A stretch of 14,936 nucleotides of DNA from Pseudomonadota bacterium (GCA_023436745.1 JAEZHZ010000103.1:1-14936), one strand, 5' to 3'; numbered from the stretch's first letter, positions 1-7,921 are shown. The notes: generated by a model from the letters alone, not told the origin. Numbers and translations are program-made.

Positions 1-43
1 GCCGCAGGCTGCGCCCCGTTGCTTTTCACTAGCGAGGTTGCCC

Positions 44-787
44 GTGAAGTTCAGGGCCGGAACCGTTGTCTTTGCCGCGTTGATGATCGCCCTGGCGGGA
101 TTCTGCCTGTGGCTGGGAAACTGGCAGATGGACCGGCTTGCCGAAAAGGAAGCCCTCATCGCGGCAGTGGACGAGCGGCTCGATGCGCCCCCCGTGCCGG
201 TACCGCCTGCCGATGAATGGGCGAATCTCAACACGGAGGCCTGGAACTACCAGCCGGTGTCGCTGACCGGCACCTTCCGCTACAGCCAGACCGTGACGAT
301 TTTCACCAGTCTCGCCAACGCCAACGGACCTTATGGGGGCGTGGGATACTGGGTCGTGACCCCGTTCGTGCTCGCCGATGGGGGCACGGTATTCGTCAAT
401 CGGGGCTTCGTGCCGGAGGAGTTCCAGGAGGCCGCGGTGACGGATGGCGGGCCCGACGAGCCGCAGGTAACCATTACCGGCCTGCTGCGCCCCGCGGAGG
501 CAACCAACCTCCTCACGCCCCCGCCCAACACGTCGGATCGGATCGACTTCGTCCGCAACCCGGAACGGCTGGCGCAGATGGTCGATCCTGCCCTGGCGCC
601 GTTCGCCCCCTTCTATGTCGACATGCCCGCCGGCGCCTCCGGCGAGCTGCCGCAGGGCGGAGAGACGGTGATCACGTTTCCAAACAACCACTTGGGCTAT
701 GCAATCACCTGGTACGGCTTTGCCATCGTTGCAGTCGTGATGCTTGCGTTCTGGCTGTGGCGGCAGCGGCGGACTGGGGCAGCTTGA
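44..787 (+). CDS. SURF1 family cytochrome c oxidase assembly protein
   Basis: Inner-membrane assembly factor for haem-copper cytochrome c oxidase; in the family it helps insert haem a into subunit I. The 247-residue product has the classic layout: an N-terminal membrane helix (about residues 6-24) ending in LGNWQMDRLAEK, a periplasmic domain carrying GYWVVTPF and VFVNRGFVP, and a C-terminal helix (about 218-238) introduced by NNHLGYAITWYG, the family signature. I chose GTG at 44 because GAGG at 34-37 lies six bases upstream; an in-frame TTG at 38 would leave no room for a ribosome binding site. The family often sits downstream of oxidase subunit genes, which would lie left of the window and are not seen. 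thrC follows after 70 bases. Confidence 0.93.
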   Translation: MKFRAGTVVFAALMIALAGFCLWLGNWQMDRLAEKEALIAAVDERLDAPPVPVPPADEWANLNTEAWNYQPVSLTGTFRYSQTVTIFTSLANANGPYGGVGYWVVTPFVLADGGTVFVNRGFVPEEFQEAAVTDGGPDEPQVTITGLLRPAEATNLLTPPPNTSDRIDFVRNPERLAQMVDPALAPFAPFYVDMPAGASGELPQGGETVITFPNNHLGYAITWYGFAIVAVVMLAFWLWRQRRTGAA

Positions 788-803
788 CTGCCTAATCTTG
801 CGA

Positions 804-850
804 GAGAGCCCGTCTTTGACTAGGTTGCCCCGATCTCGAGACGGACTCTC
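804..850 (+). promoter_or_regulatory. Hairpin in the thrC leader
   Basis: GAGAGCCCGTCT (804-815) is complementary to AGACGGACTCTC (839-850) at 11 of 12 positions, with a 23-base loop. The hairpin starts just after surf1 and ends seven bases before the thrC ATG. No U-run follows, so it is not a standard intrinsic terminator. It could limit ribosome access to thrC, mark a processing site between surf1 and thrC, or protect the 5' end. The pairing is seen; any role is inferred. Confidence 0.4.
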
Positions 851-857
851 CTCAGGC

Positions 858-2246
858 ATGCAATTCGTATCCACACGCGGCCAGGCGCCGGTGCTCGGCT
901 TTTCCGACGCGGTGCTGGCTGGTCTAGCCGCTGACGGCGGGCTGTACCTCCCCCAGAGCTGGCCGCAACTCACTGCCGACGAGATCGCCGGCTTCGCTGG
1001 TCGGCCCTATGCGGACGTCGCCTTCGACATCATAGGGCGTTTCACCGAGGGTGAGATCCCCGAGGAGGCACTTCGCAGCATCGTCGACGGCGCCTATTCC
1101 TCGTTCAGGCACCCTTCGGTCACTCCGCTGGTCGAGCTTGAACCCAATCACTTCGTGCTCGAACTGTTTCACGGCCCGACCCTGGCGTTCAAGGACGTGG
1201 CTATGCAGTTCCTCAGCCGCATGATGGACCACATCCTGGCCGAACGCGGCGCGCGGGCCACCATCGTCGGCGCCACGTCCGGCGACACCGGCTCTGCAGC
1301 CATCGAGGCCTTCCGCGGACGCGAAACCACCGACATCTTCATCCTCCACCCGGAAGGGCGGACCTCGCCGGTGCAACGGCGTCAGATGACGACCGTGCTG
1401 GACAGCAACGTGCACAACATCGCCGTGCAGGGTACCTTCGATGACTGTCAGGCGATCGTGAAGGAGATGTTCGCTGACGCCCGCTTCCGGGACCGGGTGC
1501 ATCTCAGCGGCGTCAACTCGATCAACTTCGGACGCATCGTCGCGCAGATCGTCTACTATTTTACCGCAGCGGTTTCCCTCGGGTCGCCTCACCGCCCTGT
1601 CAGCTTCACCGTGCCCACCGGCAACTTCGGCGACGTCTTCGCGGGCTGGTGCGCCAAGGCCATGGGCCTGCCGATCGAGAAGCTGGTGATTGCAACCAAC
1701 GCCAACGACATCCTGCGGCGGACGCTGGATACCGGCCGCTACGACATGGGCGGCGTGACCGCTACCATCAGCCCGTCGATGGACATCGAGGTGTCATCCA
1801 ACTTCGAGCGGCTGCTGTTCGAGGCGACTGGCCGGGATGCCGGAGCAGTGGTGCGGATGATGGAGGGGCTCAAGCAGTCCCGTGGCTTCGCCGTGCCGGA
1901 AAAGGCCCTTGCCGTGATCCGTGAGGGTTTCGCGGCCGGCACCACATCTGAGGCGGAGACCGCCCGCACGATCGGTGAGGCACTTTCCACCTCCGATTAC
2001 CTTCTCGACCCGCATACGGCGGTCGGCGTGAAGGTCGCCCGGGAACACCTCTCGGCGACCCCAATGATTACCCTTGCCACGGCACACCCCGCCAAGTTCC
2101 CGGCTGCAGTGCATGCGGCATCGGGCGTGGAGCCGCCGCTGCCGGACTGGCTCGCGGACCTGCACCAGCGTGAGGAGCGCGTCAGCGTTCTTGCCAACGA
2201 TGCCGGCGCCGTTGAAGACTTCATATTGGCGCGGACTCGCGCATGA
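858..2246 (+). CDS. thrC: Threonine synthase
   Basis: Cytoplasmic PLP enzyme that converts O-phosphohomoserine to threonine and phosphate, the last step of threonine synthesis. The 462-residue product matches the usual length. Visible marks are the N-terminal STRGQAP, the PLP-lysine motif GPTLAFKD (Lys112), GATSGDTGSA (138-147), NSINFGR (220-226) and the phosphate-binding PTGNFGD (253-259). The ATG at 858 is chosen because the conserved N-terminus MQFVSTRG begins there; the frame stays open upstream to 744 but that part overlaps surf1 and is not conserved in character. The Shine-Dalgarno is poor (AGG one base from the ATG) and a hairpin lies immediately upstream. It is followed by the M16 peptidase 40 bases later, probably in the same transcript. 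Confidence 0.96.
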   Translation: MQFVSTRGQAPVLGFSDAVLAGLAADGGLYLPQSWPQLTADEIAGFAGRPYADVAFDIIGRFTEGEIPEEALRSIVDGAYSSFRHPSVTPLVELEPNHFVLELFHGPTLAFKDVAMQFLSRMMDHILAERGARATIVGATSGDTGSAAIEAFRGRETTDIFILHPEGRTSPVQRRQMTTVLDSNVHNIAVQGTFDDCQAIVKEMFADARFRDRVHLSGVNSINFGRIVAQIVYYFTAAVSLGSPHRPVSFTVPTGNFGDVFAGWCAKAMGLPIEKLVIATNANDILRRTLDTGRYDMGGVTATISPSMDIEVSSNFERLLFEATGRDAGAVVRMMEGLKQSRGFAVPEKALAVIREGFAAGTTSEAETARTIGEALSTSDYLLDPHTAVGVKVAREHLSATPMITLATAHPAKFPAAVHAASGVEPPLPDWLADLHQREERVSVLANDAGAVEDFILARTRA

Positions 2247-2286
2247 CGAAGAGGCCGGACCTGCTCCGGGCTTTGGAGGTATCCGC

Positions 2287-3549
2287 GTGAGCGTACAATC
2301 GACGACCCTCGACAACGGCATGGTGGTCCTGACTGACGACATGCCTCACCTCGAAAGCGCGTCACTGGGGGTGTGGGTCAAGGCCGGAGCGCGCAGCGAG
2401 CGCAAGAGCGAGCACGGTATCTCGCACCTGCTCGAGCACATGGCCTTCAAGGGCACCACCAGCCGCACGGCCCTCGAGATTGCCGAGGCCATCGAGAATG
2501 TCGGCGGTGACCTCAACGCCGCAACCTCCATCGAACACACCGGGTATTTCGCCCGCGTGCTCAAGGACGACGTGGTACTGGCGGCGGACATCCTCTCGGA
2601 TATCCTGCAGAATTCGCTGTTCGAAGACGACGAACTGGCCCGTGAGAAGCAGGTGATCGTCCAGGAGATCGGTGCGGCGCGGGACAATCCTGACGACCAC
2701 GTCTTCGACCTGTTCCAGCAGGCGGCCTATCCCTCCCAGCCGATTGGCCGAACCATCCTCGGCACCGTCGACTCGGTGCGCGAGTTCAATCCGGACATGA
2801 TCCGCAAGTACATGAAGCGCAACTATGTGGGCGACCACATGGTCATCGCGGCGGCCGGCAATGTCGATCACGACGGCCTGGTGCAGGTGGCGCGCGATCG
2901 TTTCGCCGACCTCAAGCCGAATGGCGCCCCGGCTCCGCAGCGGGCCGAGTACCACGGTGGCGAGGGGCGCCTGCTGTCGGATCACGAGCAGGCGCATATC
3001 GTGCTCGGCTTCGAGGGCCGCGCCTATAACTCCGACGGCTTCTACGCCGCTCAGGTGCTTGCATCGGTGCTCGGCGGGGGCATGAGCTCGCGCCTGTTCC
3101 AGGAAGTGCGCGAGAAGCGCGGCCTCTGCTATTCGGTCTATTCATTCCACTGGGCGTTCGAGGACAGTGGCGTCTTCGGCGTAGCCGCAGCAACAGGCGA
3201 GGAGGAGGTGGCCGAACTGGTGCCGGTGGTTCTCGATGAACTGAAGCGCGCGGCCGAGACCATCTCGGACGAGGAAGTGGTGCGGGTCCGCAACCAGATT
3301 CGCGCCGGCCTGCTGATGTCGCTCGAGAGCCCTTCCGCCCGGGCGGGCCAGCTGGCGCGGCAGCAGATACTGTGGGGCCGGCCCATCCCGATGCAGGAAA
3401 CCGTAGAACGCATCAACCGCATCACCGCAAAACGGGTACAGGATGTGGCCGAGCAGATCTTCACCGGTGCCGCTCCGACGCTTGCCGGCATCGGGCCGAT
3501 CGGCGCACTGGCGGACGTCGACAGCATCGGCGAGCACCTGCGGCGCTGA
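2287..3549 (+). CDS. M16 family zinc metallopeptidase (processing-peptidase-like)
   Basis: Zinc peptidase of the pitrilysin/M16 family, related to the beta subunit of the mitochondrial processing peptidase. The 420-residue length fits the single-chain M16B type. The inverted zinc motif HLLEH is at residues 47-51 (zinc ligands His47 and His51, catalytic Glu50) and the distal ligand is Glu127 in EKQVIVQEI, at the family's usual spacing. The C-terminal half has the substrate-binding signature EVREKRGLCYSVYS. GTG at 2287 is the start: GGAGGT (2275-2280) is six bases upstream and the protein then begins MSVQSTTLDNG, typical of the family. Natural substrates of the bacterial enzymes are poorly known; it may degrade peptides. 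It lies between thrC and a GNAT gene in what looks like one operon. Confidence 0.93.
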   Translation: MSVQSTTLDNGMVVLTDDMPHLESASLGVWVKAGARSERKSEHGISHLLEHMAFKGTTSRTALEIAEAIENVGGDLNAATSIEHTGYFARVLKDDVVLAADILSDILQNSLFEDDELAREKQVIVQEIGAARDNPDDHVFDLFQQAAYPSQPIGRTILGTVDSVREFNPDMIRKYMKRNYVGDHMVIAAAGNVDHDGLVQVARDRFADLKPNGAPAPQRAEYHGGEGRLLSDHEQAHIVLGFEGRAYNSDGFYAAQVLASVLGGGMSSRLFQEVREKRGLCYSVYSFHWAFEDSGVFGVAAATGEEEVAELVPVVLDELKRAAETISDEEVVRVRNQIRAGLLMSLESPSARAGQLARQQILWGRPIPMQETVERINRITAKRVQDVAEQIFTGAAPTLAGIGPIGALADVDSIGEHLRR

Positions 3550-3554
3550 GACCC

Positions 3555-4166
3555 ATGCTGTGGCCCTGGTCATCACCGGTCTCGCTCGTCGCGCTGCGCG
3601 GCCCCCGCACGGTGCTGCGGCTGCCACGGCTGTCGGACTATGAGGAATGGTACGACCTGCGCCACCGCAGCCGCGATTTCCTGCGCCCCTATGAGCCGCG
3701 CTGGACAGAGGCCGACCTGAGTCGCAGGGCGTTTGCGAGCCGGGTGCGCCGCGCGCGGGAAGAGGCGGAAGAGGGGACCGACTTCTCGCTGTTCATCTAC
3801 CTGTCCGAAGACAATTCCGAGACGCTGGTCGGTGGCGTGACACTGTCGAACATCCGCCGGCGTGCGGCCCAGTGGGTCACGCTCGGCTACTGGATGGGCC
3901 AGGCCTATGCAGGCAAGGGAATCATGTCAGAGGCCGTCGGGACCTGCCTGCCTTTCGCCTTCGACACGCTAACGCTCCACCGGATTCATGCAGCCTTCCT
4001 GCCCGGCAACACCGCCTCGCGCCGCGTGCTGGAAAAGAACGGCTTCGTGGAGGAGGGTTTCGCGGAGAGATACCTGCAGATCAACGGCCGGTGGGAAGAC
4101 CACGTGCTGGTGGGGCTGACCAAGGAGCGGTGGGAAGCCACACGCTACCGGAACAGGGCCCTCTAG
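3555..4166 (+). CDS. GNAT N-acetyltransferase, RimJ/RimL type
   Basis: Acetyl-CoA-dependent N-acetyltransferase of 203 residues, closest in pattern to RimJ/RimL proteins that acetylate ribosomal-protein N-termini; the actual substrate here is unknown. Seen: an N-terminal strand with LRGPRTVLRLPRLSDYEEW, the acetyl-CoA pyrophosphate loop QAYAGKG (116-122), and the C-terminal GNTASRRVLEKNGFVEEG typical of the family. The ATG starts five bases after the peptidase stop codon with no clear Shine-Dalgarno, suggesting translational coupling. An exact palindrome seven bases after the stop codon may mark the operon end. Confidence 0.9.
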   Translation: MLWPWSSPVSLVALRGPRTVLRLPRLSDYEEWYDLRHRSRDFLRPYEPRWTEADLSRRAFASRVRRAREEAEEGTDFSLFIYLSEDNSETLVGGVTLSNIRRRAAQWVTLGYWMGQAYAGKGIMSEAVGTCLPFAFDTLTLHRIHAAFLPGNTASRRVLEKNGFVEEGFAERYLQINGRWEDHVLVGLTKERWEATRYRNRAL

Positions 4167-4198
4167 CCCGGCGTTGCCAATTGGCAACACCCCCGGCT
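4165..4198. repeat. 16-base perfect palindrome with partial outer pairing
   Basis: GTTGCCAATTGGCAAC at 4173-4188 reads identically on both strands. Outer bases AGCC (4165-4168) and GGCT (4195-4198) can also pair, so the transcript could fold into a longer bulged hairpin straight after the GNAT stop codon. The following bases (GCTTGTTCC) are not a good U-run. It may be an imperfect terminator for the thrC operon or a dimeric-regulator operator for the receptor gene downstream. The symmetry is certain; the function is not. Confidence 0.5.
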
Positions 4199-4295
4199 GC
4201 TTGTTCCGGCTGACAATCCTCGCTACCAAGGACCCGCTCCCGCAAAGAGGACGCCGGCCTCCCCGCCGTATCGCCATGCGGCGTCATGGGCAGGG

Positions 4296-4313
4296 GGCTG
4301 CCACAATGCAGCC
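4296..4313. promoter_or_regulatory. Inverted repeat over the -35 region of the EAL receptor gene
   Basis: GGCTGC-CACAAT-GCAGCC is a perfect six-base inverted repeat with a six-base spacer. It covers the place where the -35 element should be for the TATAAT at 4324-4329, where only a weak match is found. This is the arrangement of a repressor or activator operator. Symmetry is seen; binding is inferred. Confidence 0.3.
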
Positions 4314-4323
4314 TACCGCAGGA

Positions 4324-4329
4324 TATAAT
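4324..4329 (+). promoter_or_regulatory. Consensus -10 box (TATAAT) of the EAL receptor gene
   Basis: A perfect TATAAT in GC-rich DNA, ending eight bases before the ATG at 4338. Transcription would start about seven bases downstream, at or next to the start codon, giving a leaderless or nearly leaderless mRNA. No Shine-Dalgarno is present at normal spacing, which fits. No good -35 is seen at 16-18 bases (best is ACA of GCCACA). Confidence 0.5.
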
Positions 4330-4337
4330 CGCCCCTA

Positions 4338-7217
4338 ATGCGTCACCTCCGTGCATTTGCCACAGGTCTTGCGCTCGCCCTGGCGAGCCTGGTCGCGGCG
4401 TCCGGCTTCGAAGTCATCACCGTTCCCGAGGACGTCAACGCGGTCAATCTGTCGGAAGTGCTGGAAATCCAGCCCGGCACGGACGGGCGCATCCAGCTCT
4501 CCACGGCACCAGGCGAGGACGGAATCATCCGCCGAATCGAGGTGCTGGCAAGCCAGCAGGGCACGAATCCCTCCTTCGCGCTGTTCGCGCTGCGCAATGA
4601 CGGCGACCAGCAGATCGAACGGCTACTGGTGGCACCGTTCTTCCGCCTCCCCGGTTCGGGTATCATCCAGCCGGACCTCGGTGGCGATCGGCTGGCGGCG
4701 CTGACCCCGAGCGCCGGCATCCGGCCAGAACGACTCACCGACAGCGAGGCGGACGTCTACGAGGTGACGCTCGATCCCGGCGCCACGGTCACCTTCGTGG
4801 CCGAACTCGCGGGCGACGACCTGCAGGAACTCTATATGTGGGAGCCGACCGCCTATCGCGACTATGTCAACTCGTTCACCCTGTTCCGCGGCGTTGTGCT
4901 CGGCGTCGCCTCGCTGGCTGCGGTCTTCCTGACCATCATGTTCGTGGTGAAGGGGCGCGGCGTGTTCCCGGCGACGGCGGCGTTCGCCTGGGCCGTGCTC
5001 GCTTATTTGCTGATCGACTTCGGCGTGATGGGGCGGTTGCTCGGACTGTCCGCGGGCGGGATGCAGCCGCTGCGCGCGGCGGCAGAGGCGGGGATAGCGA
5101 CCACGCTCGCGGGCTTCCTGTTCATCTATCTCAACCTTCATCGCTGGCACCTGCGCTTCATCCATTTGGCGCTCGGGTTGGCGGCGCTGTTTCTGGCGCT
5201 GTTTGCATTCGCTTTCTTCCAGCCGGCTATCGCCGCTACCATCGCCCGGCTGGTGCTGGCGCTTCTGGGCGTGTCCGGCATGTTCCTGATCCTGCTGCTG
5301 GCGCTGCGCGGCTACGACCGGGCCGTGCTGCTGGTCCCGACCTGGATCATCTTCATGGCCTGGCTGTTCTATTCATGGCTGGTCGTCTCCGGGCAGGTCA
5401 GCAACGACATCGCCCAGCCCGCCGTGGGCGGCGGTCTGGTGCTGATCGTGATGTTGCTGGGCTTCACGGCCGTGCAGCATGCGTTCGCGGAAGGACAGGT
5501 GTCGATCGGTGCCCTCAGCGAGGTGGAACGGCGGGCCCTGGCGCTGACCGGTTCCGGGGACTTCGTCTTCGACTGGAACATCGATCGCGACCGCGTCACG
5601 GTGAGCGACGAACTGGCAACGCGCCTCGGCGAAAAGCGCGGTTCCATGCGGGGAGCGATCAAACGCTGGCTCGACCGGGTGCACCCGGATGATCGTGACC
5701 GCTTTCGCACCGCCTTCGACACGCTGGTCGAACTGCGCCGGGGCAGGGTTTCGGCGGATATGCGCGTCGCGAGCAGCGACGGCAGCTATCGCACCTTCCG
5801 TATGCGCGTGAAGCCGGTGCTGGGCGGCGGCGGGCAGGTCAACCGCATCGTCGGGACGCTGCAAGACGTAACGGAGGACCGGGCTGCGCGCGAGCGCCTG
5901 CTGCACGACGCGGTGCATGACAGCCTTACCGGCCTGCCGAACCGCCAGCTCTTCCTGGACCGGCTGGAGCGGGCACTGGTGCGCGCCCGTACGCCCGGCG
6001 GCACCAAGCCGGCAGTGTTCCTGATCGATATCGACCGCTTCATGGAACTTGAGGAGCGCATCGGGCACTCGGCCGCGGATTCGGTGCTGTTGGCAATATC
6101 GCGCCGGATCGCTCGCATCATGCGCCCGCTGGACACGGTGGCCCGGGTGTCGGCGGACCAGTTTGCGGTCATCCTCGCGTCAGAGCAGGCTGCCGGCAAG
6201 ATTGCGGAGACGGCGGAGCAGATCCGCAAGGCGCTCAAAGCGCCTTTCAACTTCGGCGACCGTGATCTTACCCTTACCGCGTCGATCGGCGTCACCATCT
6301 ACGACAGCAATCCCGCCGCGGCAGCCGACGTGCTGCGCGATGCCGAGCTGGCGATGTACTATGCCAAGCGACTGGGAGGCGACCGCATCGAGGCCTATCG
6401 TGCTTCTGCGCGTTCCATCGCGACGTACAACCGTGCAGGTGAGGAAGACCTCGAGCGCGGCATGAAGCAGGGCGAACTGCAGGTGCAGTTCCAGCCGGTC
6501 GTGGACGTGGTTTCAGGACAGATGGTGGGCGCCGAGGCACTCATGCGCTGGACACACCCCACGCGTGGGCTCGTCAACCCGGACGAGTTCGTGCCGCTGG
6601 CAGAGCGCTCCGGGCAGATCGAGAAACTGGGGCGGCTGGCATTCGAGCAGTCCGCGACCCAGGCGCGGGAGTGGATGACCACCCTTGGACTGCCGGACGA
6701 GTTCTTCATCTCCGTGAACCTGTCGCCGTCGCAGCTGGCGACGGAGACGCTGCTCAACGACATGCGCAGCCTTCTCAGCCAGGAGCGCGAACTGGCGCGC
6801 CACCTGAAGCTCGAGATCACCGAATCGCAGGTGATGACCAATCCGGAGCACTCGGCCTATATGCTGCAGGCACTGAAAGACATCGGCGTCGGCCTTGCGC
6901 TCGACGACTTCGGAACGGGCCACTCGTCACTAAGCTATCTGCACCGCTTCCCGTTCGACACGATCAAGATTCCCGGCTCCTTCGTGAAGATCAGCGACGC
7001 GACGGGAATTGCCCACACGCAGGCCCCGATCATCCGCTCGATCGTGACCCTGGCCACAGACCTCGACCTGATGGTCATCGCTGAAGGCGTCGAGACACTG
7101 GACGAGATCGAGCGGCTCCGTCAGCTCGGCTGCCGCTACGCGCAGGGCTATGCTTTCGGCGCGGCCATGACCGGTGCGGAGCTCGGCCGCAAGCTTGCGG
7201 CGCAGCTGGCGCGCTGA
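4338..7217 (+). CDS. Membrane receptor with PAS, degenerate GGDEF and EAL domains
   Basis: Probable inner-membrane regulator of cyclic di-GMP, 959 residues. Residues 1-22 form a signal peptide and about 24-180 a predicted periplasmic domain. Seven hydrophobic helices follow (roughly 183-203, 212-232, 250-265, 272-294, 302-322, 331-351, 363-380), then a PAS-like domain (about 395-512), GGDEF (about 520-690) and EAL (about 705-955). The GGDEF active site reads SADQF (605-609), so it is unlikely to make c-di-GMP, although DIDRF (564-568) remains. The EAL domain keeps EALMRW (733-738), Asn794, Glu826, DDFGTG (856-861), Lys877, EGVE (916-919) and Gln936, the usual phosphodiesterase set. However, the normal KID motif is KIP (877-879) and the usual QGYxxxxP ends QGYAFGAAM. 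It probably degrades c-di-GMP in response to an unknown periplasmic or membrane signal. The ATG gives a clean signal peptide; see the promoter entry for the missing ribosome binding site. Confidence 0.92.
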   Translation: MRHLRAFATGLALALASLVAASGFEVITVPEDVNAVNLSEVLEIQPGTDGRIQLSTAPGEDGIIRRIEVLASQQGTNPSFALFALRNDGDQQIERLLVAPFFRLPGSGIIQPDLGGDRLAALTPSAGIRPERLTDSEADVYEVTLDPGATVTFVAELAGDDLQELYMWEPTAYRDYVNSFTLFRGVVLGVASLAAVFLTIMFVVKGRGVFPATAAFAWAVLAYLLIDFGVMGRLLGLSAGGMQPLRAAAEAGIATTLAGFLFIYLNLHRWHLRFIHLALGLAALFLALFAFAFFQPAIAATIARLVLALLGVSGMFLILLLALRGYDRAVLLVPTWIIFMAWLFYSWLVVSGQVSNDIAQPAVGGGLVLIVMLLGFTAVQHAFAEGQVSIGALSEVERRALALTGSGDFVFDWNIDRDRVTVSDELATRLGEKRGSMRGAIKRWLDRVHPDDRDRFRTAFDTLVELRRGRVSADMRVASSDGSYRTFRMRVKPVLGGGGQVNRIVGTLQDVTEDRAARERLLHDAVHDSLTGLPNRQLFLDRLERALVRARTPGGTKPAVFLIDIDRFMELEERIGHSAADSVLLAISRRIARIMRPLDTVARVSADQFAVILASEQAAGKIAETAEQIRKALKAPFNFGDRDLTLTASIGVTIYDSNPAAAADVLRDAELAMYYAKRLGGDRIEAYRASARSIATYNRAGEEDLERGMKQGELQVQFQPVVDVVSGQMVGAEALMRWTHPTRGLVNPDEFVPLAERSGQIEKLGRLAFEQSATQAREWMTTLGLPDEFFISVNLSPSQLATETLLNDMRSLLSQERELARHLKLEITESQVMTNPEHSAYMLQALKDIGVGLALDDFGTGHSSLSYLHRFPFDTIKIPGSFVKISDATGIAHTQAPIIRSIVTLATDLDLMVIAEGVETLDEIERLRQLGCRYAQGYAFGAAMTGAELGRKLAAQLAR

Positions 7218-7220
7218 GGA

Positions 7221-7796
7221 TCAGGCGTGCCCGGCTTCGCTGCTCAGCGTCGCCCGGGTAATCTTGAGGCGGGCCAGCGCCGCCTCGTAGCGCTTGTTGA
7301 CAGGGACTTCGAACAGCAGCTCGTTCTCGAAGGGCACAGTGAGCCAGCCGTTCTGAGCGATCTCGTCTTCGAGCTGACCCGGTCCCCAACCGCAGCAACC
7401 GAGGGCGAACAGCGAGGATTTCGGCGCCGGGCCGAAGGCCATGGCCTTGAGAACATCCAGGGTGGCAGTGAGATAAACGCCGCCCTGCACGGCATAGCTG
7501 TTGCCGCTGAGATATTCGCCCGAGTGAAGCACGAAGCCGCGGCCCTTCTCGACGGGGCCGCCGCGCAGGACTTCACGGTTCCGGATGGAGTCGGGCAGGC
7601 GGATGATGGAGTCCGGGTCTCCGAGATCGAGCTCGTCGAGGATGTCGGAGAATTTCAGGTCCGTGAGGGCATGGTTGACGACCAGCCCCATCGCTCCCTC
7701 GTCGCTGTGTCCGACGAGCAGGATGACACTGTGCGCAAACCTCTCGTCCTCCATATCCGGCATGGCGACGAGGAACTGTCCTTCAAGCGTACTCAT
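7221..7796 (-). CDS. yqgE: YqgE/AlgH family protein (UPF0301)
   Basis: Member of the widespread YqgE/AlgH (DUF179) family, whose biochemical role is still unclear; it was linked to alginate transcription in Pseudomonas. The 191-residue product shows the family pattern: LEGQFLVAMP near the N-terminus, SVILLVGHSDEGAMGLVVN (23-41), GGPV (79-82) and GWGPGQLEDEI (136-146). ATG at 7796 is preferred; an in-frame TTG at 7832 would add 12 residues but also lacks a ribosome binding site and would place the start inside the -35 box. The stop codon lies three bases from that of the convergent EAL receptor gene, so both transcripts must run into each other or stop inside the other gene. It is divergent from the DsbD N-domain gene. 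Confidence 0.92.
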   Translation of the reverse strand: MSTLEGQFLVAMPDMEDERFAHSVILLVGHSDEGAMGLVVNHALTDLKFSDILDELDLGDPDSIIRLPDSIRNREVLRGGPVEKGRGFVLHSGEYLSGNSYAVQGGVYLTATLDVLKAMAFGPAPKSSLFALGCCGWGPGQLEDEIAQNGWLTVPFENELLFEVPVNKRYEAALARLKITRATLSSEAGHA

Positions 7797-7803
7797 GCGC
7801 TGG

Positions 7804-7832
7804 AGTGTAGGATGGGTATGTGGCAATGCCAA
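7804..7832 (-). promoter_or_regulatory. Putative promoter of yqgE giving a leaderless mRNA
   Basis: On the minus strand, TTGGCA (7832-7827) and TACACT (7809-7804) are separated by exactly 17 bases, matching 5/6 and 4/6 of the sigma-70 consensus. The -10 box ends seven bases before the yqgE ATG, so transcription should begin at about the start codon. This explains the absence of a Shine-Dalgarno. Confidence 0.45.
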
Positions 7833-7921
7833 GGTTTGGGGAGGTGGATGCGGGCAGCCATCACGAAGGCCTGAAACGCATCCGCTGTTTCTTCATCTTC
7901 ACCTGCGATATGGGCGTGGTC

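Noticed and set aside
744..857. N-terminal extension of thrC back to 744
   Set aside because: It overlaps the surf1 end and includes the leader hairpin; the family N-terminus begins exactly at the ATG at 858.
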